Source: Variovorax sp. KK3
GTDB lineage: Bacteria; Pseudomonadota; Gammaproteobacteria; Burkholderiales; Burkholderiaceae_C
NCBI RefSeq assembly: GCF_001984055.1
Contig: NZ_LYVO01000046.1
Location: forward strand, 1 to 52,297
Direction of reading: 5' to 3'
Length of the DNA: 52,297 bases
The position numbers and the translations under genes were made by a program. Positions 47,902-52,297 of this stretch are shown one piece after another. Under the pieces are notes generated by a model that worked only from the letters and a program-made list of their open reading frames with translations, had not been told where the DNA came from and made no database searches. Position 1 is the first letter of the stretch. Each line of letters begins with the position of its first letter.

Positions 47902-48993
47902 ATGCCAGCCAATCCCCAGGCGCTCACCGAAGCGCTCAAGAGCGTCCTCGACCCGAACACGGGCAAGGACTTCGTCAGCACCAAGGCGCTGAAGAACCTG
48001 CAGGTCCACGAGGGCGAGGTCTCGTTCGACATCGAGCTCGGCTACCCCGCGAAGAGCCAGATCCCCGCGCTGCGCAAGGCGCTGGTGGCGGCCGCGAAGG
48101 CCGTGCCGGGCGTCGAGAACGTGTCGGCCAACATCACGACCCGGGTCATCAGCCATGCGGTGCAGCGCGGCGTTCAGTTGATGCCCAACGTCAAGAACAT
48201 CATCGCCGTGGCGTCCGGCAAGGGCGGTGTCGGCAAGAGCACCACCGCCGCCAACCTGGCGCTGGCGCTGGCGTCCGAAGGCGCGCGGGTCGGTTTGCTC
48301 GACGCCGACATCTACGGCCCCAGCCAGCCCATGATGCTCGGCATCTCGCGCCGGCCCGAGAGCGAAGACGGCAAGACCATGGAGCCGCTCGAAAACCACG
48401 GCGTTCAGGTGATGTCGATCGGCTTCCTGGTCGACCAGGACGAGGCCATGATCTGGCGCGGCCCGATGGCCACGCAGGCGCTCGAGCAACTGCTGCGCCA
48501 GACCAACTGGAAAGACCTCGACTACCTGATCGTCGACCTCCCGCCCGGCACCGGCGACATCCAACTCACGCTGTCGCAGCGCGTGCCGATGACCGGCGCG
48601 GTGATCGTGACCACGCCGCAGGACATCGCGCTGCTCGACGCCCGCAAGGGCATCAAGATGTTCGAGAAGGTGGGCGTGCCCATCCTCGGCATCGTGGAGA
48701 ACATGGCGGTGCACGTGTGCTCGAACTGCGGCCACGCCGAGCACATCTTCGGTGCCGAGGGCGGCAAGAAGATGGCCCAGGAATTCGGCATGCCCTACCT
48801 GGGCGCGCTGCCGCTGGACATCAACATCCGCCTGCAGGCCGACAGCGGCAAGCCTACCGTGGTGGCCGACCCGGATGGCGAGGTGGCTGGCATCTACAAG
48901 TCGGTGGCGCGCCTCGTGGCGGTGGGCATCGCCGAAAAGGCGAAAGACTTCTCGGCCAAGTTCCCAACGATCACCGTCAGCAAGAACACTTGA
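47902..48993 (+). CDS. apbC: Iron-sulfur carrier ATPase ApbC (Mrp/NBP35 family)
   Basis: The 363-residue protein has an N-terminal MIP18/DUF59-like domain (about 1-85), then a deviant Walker A AVASGKGGVGKSTTAAN, DADIYGPSQPMMLG, DYLIVDLPPGTGD and the metal-binding CSNCG near residue 273. Mrp/ApbC proteins carry and deliver [4Fe-4S] clusters in the cytoplasm. It is followed after four bases by a LysR gene. Confidence 0.95.
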   Translation: MPANPQALTEALKSVLDPNTGKDFVSTKALKNLQVHEGEVSFDIELGYPAKSQIPALRKALVAAAKAVPGVENVSANITTRVISHAVQRGVQLMPNVKNIIAVASGKGGVGKSTTAANLALALASEGARVGLLDADIYGPSQPMMLGISRRPESEDGKTMEPLENHGVQVMSIGFLVDQDEAMIWRGPMATQALEQLLRQTNWKDLDYLIVDLPPGTGDIQLTLSQRVPMTGAVIVTTPQDIALLDARKGIKMFEKVGVPILGIVENMAVHVCSNCGHAEHIFGAEGGKKMAQEFGMPYLGALPLDINIRLQADSGKPTVVADPDGEVAGIYKSVARLVAVGIAEKAKDFSAKFPTITVSKNT

Positions 48994-48997
48994 CGCG

Positions 48998-49936
48998 ATG
49001 AACCTGCTCGCCTCGATGCGCTATCTCGTCGCGTTGAGCGAGCACCGCCACTTCGGCCGCGCCGCGCAGGCCTGCCACATCACTCAGCCGGCGCTGTCGA
49101 ATGCGCTGCGTGCGCTCGAGACCGAATTCGGCGTGGTCATCGTCAAGCGTGCCCGCGCCTATGCCGGCCTCACGCACGAAGGCGAGGCGGTGCTGGCCGC
49201 GGCGCACCGCATGCTGCACGAGAACGAGGTGCTGCAGCAGTTGCTGAAAAGCGAAGAAGACCACCCGCGCGGCCACCTGCGCATGGCGGCCGTGCCGACG
49301 GCGATCCCCATCCTCACGCGCTTCGCCGGCCGGCTGCAGGCGCGCCACCCGGGCATCTCGCCGAGCGTGCTGTCGATGAGCTCGCTCGAACTCGAAACCG
49401 GGCTCGAAAGCCTGTCGGTCGACATCGCGCTCGGCTACACCGAGCGCATGAACGTGCGCGAGGTCAAGCTCACGGCCTGGCCGCAAAGCATCGAGCACTA
49501 CTTCCTCGTGCGCCGCTCGGCATCCGCCAAGGCATTGCGCATCGGCGACCCCATCGGCTGGGCCGAGGCCGGCCGGCTGCCGCTGTGCCTGTTGACGCCG
49601 GAGATGCACAACCGCGCGATCCTCGACCAGGCCTTTGCCACGGCGGGCGTTTCGGTCGTGCCCGCCATCGAGACCAATTCGGTGCTGACGCTGGCGCTCA
49701 GCGTGGGCACCGACAACGTCAGCGCTGTGCTGCCGGGCGCCATGGTCGATGCCATCCGCAGCCATGGCCAGCTGGAGGCGCTGCCGCTCATCGGGCCTGA
49801 GGTGCGAACGCCGATCGGGTTCATGACGCAGACGGCCGTGCGGCCTTCGCGTGCCCTGGAGGCCGCGCTGGCGCTGATGCAGAGCGCCGAATGGCAGCAG
49901 GAAGTGGCGGAACACAGCGGAGCGCTGCGGGCTTGA
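48998..49936 (+). CDS. LysR-family regulator upstream of formate dehydrogenase genes
   Basis: This 312-residue regulator has the N-terminal helix-turn-helix (SEHRHFGRAAQACHITQPAL, NALRALETEFGVV) and an OxyR/CbbR-like effector domain. It lies four bases after apbC and 135 bases before the formate dehydrogenase beta gene, in the same direction. A LysR gene is often found next to NAD-dependent formate dehydrogenase operons, so it probably controls that operon; the inducer, perhaps formate, is inferred. Confidence 0.9.
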   Translation: MNLLASMRYLVALSEHRHFGRAAQACHITQPALSNALRALETEFGVVIVKRARAYAGLTHEGEAVLAAAHRMLHENEVLQQLLKSEEDHPRGHLRMAAVPTAIPILTRFAGRLQARHPGISPSVLSMSSLELETGLESLSVDIALGYTERMNVREVKLTAWPQSIEHYFLVRRSASAKALRIGDPIGWAEAGRLPLCLLTPEMHNRAILDQAFATAGVSVVPAIETNSVLTLALSVGTDNVSAVLPGAMVDAIRSHGQLEALPLIGPEVRTPIGFMTQTAVRPSRALEAALALMQSAEWQQEVAEHSGALRA

Positions 49937-50004
49937 GGGCCGGCCGCGCAAGTGCGGGCCGCTCCGTCATTTCTTTCTTGAATCGCCCGATGTGCGATTC
50001 CAAT

Positions 50005-50020
50005 TTGCCGAAAGCGGCAA
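50005..50020. promoter_or_regulatory. Palindrome upstream of the formate dehydrogenase operon
   Basis: TTGCCG-AAAG-CGGCAA is a perfect 6-base inverted repeat in the 135-base gap between the LysR gene and the beta subunit gene, 52 bases before the ATG. It could be the regulator's operator, though it does not follow the T-N11-A rule exactly. Confidence 0.4.
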
Positions 50021-50071
50021 GCCGCGCCACAGTGCGGAAACTACACCCAGTCCGTCCCGACGGCCAAGGCA

Positions 50072-51868
50072 ATGAATTCCCGGAACATCGAGGCGATCCC
50101 GCTCGCCACCCCCGACCAGCTGCGAGAACGCATCCGGCGCAAGAGCAAGCTCAAGGGCCGCCAGCCCGAGGCGCACGCGCTGTCGGAAGTCGGCATGCTC
50201 ATCGGCCAGAGGCCCGACGCGGGCTGGCCGCGCGACCTGCTGATCGAGCACCTGCATCGACTCAACGACGCATACCGCGGCCTGCACGAGCGCCACCTGG
50301 TGGCGCTGGCCTCGCTGACGAACATTCCGATGGCCGAGGTCTACGAGGTCGCGACCTTCTATCACCACTTCGAGATCCTGCGCGGCGACGCCCAGGCGGC
50401 GGCCATCACGGTGCGCGTGTGCGACGGGCTGGCTTGCGAACTGGCCGGTGCGCAAGACCTGCTGGCACGTCTGCCGGCGCTCCTGGGCACGGCGGGCCGC
50501 GACGACGTGCGCGTGATCGCGGCGCCCTGCATCGGCCGCTGCGAGCAGGCGCCGGCCGTGGCCGTGCACCAGCGCGCCTTGCCGCTGGCCGACGCCGACA
50601 AGGTGCTGCAAGCGCTGGAGGCCGAGCCGCCGGTGCGGAGCACGGGCGATTTCGATCCCGCCGCCCTGGCCGAATGCAGCGTTTCGCCCCCACCCGCGGC
50701 GATCGAAGCGCTGCCCGCGTACGCCGACTACGCCACCTACCGCTCGCACGGCGGCTATGCGCTTGCCGCTGCCGTGGTCAACGGCGAAGAGGATGCCGAG
50801 GCGGTCATCGCCGCGATGGAGGATTCCGGCCTGCGCGGCCTGGGTGGCGCAGGCTTTCCGGCCGGCCGCAAGTGGCGGATCGTGCGCGGCCAGCCTGCGC
50901 CGCGCCTGATGGCGGTCAACATCGACGAAGGCGAGCCCGGCACCTTCAAGGACCGCACCTACCTCGAACGCGATCCGCACCGCTTTCTCGAAGGCCTGCT
51001 GATCGCCGCCCAGATGGTGGGCACCGAGGCCTGCTACATCTACCTGCGCGACGAATACCACGACTGCCGCGCGCTGCTCGAAGCCGAACTCGCCAAGCTG
51101 AAGGCCGACCCGCCCTGCGAGCTGCCGCGCATCGAATTGCGGCGCGGTGCCGGCGCCTACATCTGCGGCGAGGAGTCCGCGATGATCGAGAGCATCGAAG
51201 GCAAACGCGGCGAGCCGCGCATGCGCCCGCCCTACATCGCCCAGGTGGGCCTCTTCGGTCGGCCCACGCTGGAGCACAACTTCGAAACGCTCTACTGGGT
51301 GCGAGACATCGTAGAACGCGGCCCGCAGTGGTTCAGCGGTTTCGGGCGGCATGGCGGCAAGGGGCTGCGCAGTTTCAGCGTGAGCGGACGCGTGAAGCAG
51401 CCCGGCGTCAAGCTGGCGCCTGCCGGCATCACCGTGCGAGAGCTGATCGACGAGTACTGCGGCGGCATGCTGGACGGACATGATCTGTACGCCTACCTGC
51501 CCGGCGGCGCCTCGGGCGGCATCCTGCCCGCGCGCATGGGCGACATCCCGCTCGACTTCGACACGCTGCAGCCGCATGGCTGCTTCATCGGCTCCGCGGC
51601 GGTGATGGTGCTCAGCCAGCACGACCGGGCACGCGATGCCGCGCGCAACGTCATGCGCTTCTTCGAGCACGAGAGCTGCGGCCAGTGCACACCCTGCCGG
51701 GTGGGCACGGCCAAGGCCGCCGCGCTGATGGAGGCCCCGGTGTGGGACCAGGCCACGCTCGAAGACCTGGCGCAGGTGATGGGCGGTGCGTCGATCTGCG
51801 GGCTGGGTCAGGCGGCCCCCAACCCGATCCGCTGCATCCAGAAGTACTTTCCCGAGGAGATCGCATGA
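50072..51868 (+). CDS. NAD-dependent formate dehydrogenase beta subunit (NuoE-NuoF fusion)
   Basis: The 598-residue protein fuses two diaphorase parts. Residues about 30-190 are NuoE-like with [2Fe-2S] ligands Cys117, Cys122, Cys153 and Cys157. The rest is NuoF-like, with the NADH/FMN site GLRGLGGAGFPAGRKW, NIDEGEPGTFKDR, GAGAYICGEESAM, and the [4Fe-4S] cysteines in ESCGQCTPCR and SICGLG. It passes electrons from formate oxidation to NAD. The fused form resembles the beta subunit of Methylobacterium formate dehydrogenase 1 rather than the split FdsG/FdsB of Cupriavidus. CCAAGGCA precedes the ATG; the stop overlaps the alpha gene start. Confidence 0.92.
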   Translation: MNSRNIEAIPLATPDQLRERIRRKSKLKGRQPEAHALSEVGMLIGQRPDAGWPRDLLIEHLHRLNDAYRGLHERHLVALASLTNIPMAEVYEVATFYHHFEILRGDAQAAAITVRVCDGLACELAGAQDLLARLPALLGTAGRDDVRVIAAPCIGRCEQAPAVAVHQRALPLADADKVLQALEAEPPVRSTGDFDPAALAECSVSPPPAAIEALPAYADYATYRSHGGYALAAAVVNGEEDAEAVIAAMEDSGLRGLGGAGFPAGRKWRIVRGQPAPRLMAVNIDEGEPGTFKDRTYLERDPHRFLEGLLIAAQMVGTEACYIYLRDEYHDCRALLEAELAKLKADPPCELPRIELRRGAGAYICGEESAMIESIEGKRGEPRMRPPYIAQVGLFGRPTLEHNFETLYWVRDIVERGPQWFSGFGRHGGKGLRSFSVSGRVKQPGVKLAPAGITVRELIDEYCGGMLDGHDLYAYLPGGASGGILPARMGDIPLDFDTLQPHGCFIGSAAVMVLSQHDRARDAARNVMRFFEHESCGQCTPCRVGTAKAAALMEAPVWDQATLEDLAQVMGGASICGLGQAAPNPIRCIQKYFPEEIA

Positions 51869-52297
51869 ACGCGCCTGCCAAGCTTGCGGAGCTGGTGCGG
51901 CAGACGGTCGAGTTCACGCTCGACGGGCGCGCGGTCCAGGCCTTCGAGGGCGAGAGCATCCTGCGGGCGGCCGAGCGGCATGGCGTCGAGATCCCGCGGC
52001 TTTGCTACACGGAAGGCCTGCGGCCGGACGGCAACTGCCGCGCCTGCGTGGTCGAGATCAAGGGCGAGCGCACGCTGGCGCCCAGCTGCTGCCGCAGCGT
52101 GGCCGCGGGCATGGAGGTGCAGGCGACCAGCGAGCGGGCGCTGAAGAGCCAGCGCATGGTGGTGGAGATGCTGCTGTCGGACATGCCGGAGCGGGGGTAC
52201 AAGTGGAACGATGGGGACGAAAGTGCAAGCGAGGGTGCAGGTGAGGGCGAGGCGGTAGGCCAGCACGGCGAACTCACCCAATGGGCCGACCGCCTCG
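51865..52297 (+). CDS. Formate dehydrogenase alpha subunit (N-terminal part, cut by window end)
   Basis: The 144 residues seen form an N-terminal ferredoxin-like domain of a molybdenum- or tungsten-dependent formate dehydrogenase. The [2Fe-2S] ligands follow C-X10-C-X2-C-X13-C: Cys47, Cys58, Cys61 and Cys75. After it comes VVEMLLSDMPERGYKWND and an acidic, Gly-rich linker. The catalytic domain lies beyond the window. Its ATG overlaps the beta subunit stop (ATGA), the standard order beta-alpha. Confidence 0.9.
   Translation, partial: MNAPAKLAELVRQTVEFTLDGRAVQAFEGESILRAAERHGVEIPRLCYTEGLRPDGNCRACVVEIKGERTLAPSCCRSVAAGMEVQATSERALKSQRMVVEMLLSDMPERGYKWNDGDESASEGAGEGEAVGQHGELTQWADRL

Noticed and set aside
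1..52297. tRNA, rRNA and insertion sequences.
   Set aside because: Scanning by eye showed no tRNA-like cloverleaf with a CCA-adjacent acceptor, no rRNA stretch and no transposase motif. Eye scanning can miss a tRNA, so a covariance-model search would be the decisive check.

Overview
The window is one continuous stretch of a high-GC chromosome that reads as a betaproteobacterium of the order Burkholderiales, most likely family Comamonadaceae and possibly Variovorax. This rests on the gene orders (DUF502-aspS, gpmA/rhodanese-grxC-secB-gpsA, nadC-nadA, DUF3460-scpA-nadB-panD-panB-panC-queE-queD, metG...apbC), on several Bug-type tripartite tricarboxylate transporter receptors, and on strong codon bias. 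The genus is inference. No rRNA, tRNA, CRISPR array, insertion sequence or prophage was seen. No gene-free stretch exceeds 300 bases; the longest is 10717-11010.

Region by region. 1-5868 (+): tail of an upstream gene, a DUF502 membrane protein, aspS, then nudB, an EEP-family phosphatase, folE, a BLUF blue-light photoreceptor and a DUF429 protein, tightly packed; nudB and folE belong to folate/pterin synthesis. 5891-10716: a stress and signalling block with a ferritin-like protein, a YqjK-like protein, YqjE-like and YqjD-like membrane proteins, a DUF1328 peptide, a CHASE3 histidine kinase divergent from a NarL-type regulator, and a stand-alone receiver. 11011-19755: a small exported peptide coupled to an AsmA protein, moeB, ctpA and gpmA, then rhodanese, grxC, secB, gpsA and nadC. 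19767-28867: vitamin and cofactor genes nadA and a pabB-pabC fusion on +, and on - a long run scpA-nadB-panD-panB-panC-queE-queD (NAD, pantothenate, queuosine). The DUF3460 gene at the head of that run is broken by an apparent one-base deletion that joins its frame to scpA.

29001-41760 is the accessory catabolic part: two lipoproteins, a LysR regulator divergent from a Sua5/YrdC-like gene and a Bug receptor, then a PrpR-type sigma-54 activator divergent from a CaiB-type CoA-transferase, an HMG-CoA lyase, a second Sua5/YrdC-like gene and a second Bug receptor. The remnant of a further Bug gene, an intact third Bug receptor and a SulP transporter follow. A good -24/-12 promoter precedes the CoA-transferase gene. 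The simplest reading is uptake of a branched dicarboxylate, CoA activation and lyase cleavage; the role of the repeated Sua5/YrdC-Bug pairing is unknown and is the most interesting puzzle here.

41831-48993: a small lipoprotein and metG on -, then YceH, a BrnT-like/CopG toxin-antitoxin pair, a CysB-type LysR gene, a heptanucleotide tandem repeat, and an Xre/RES toxin-antitoxin pair with an inverted-repeat operator over its ribosome binding site, and then apbC. 48998-52297: a LysR regulator and the start of a NAD-dependent formate dehydrogenase operon whose beta subunit is a NuoE-NuoF fusion; the alpha subunit runs off the window.
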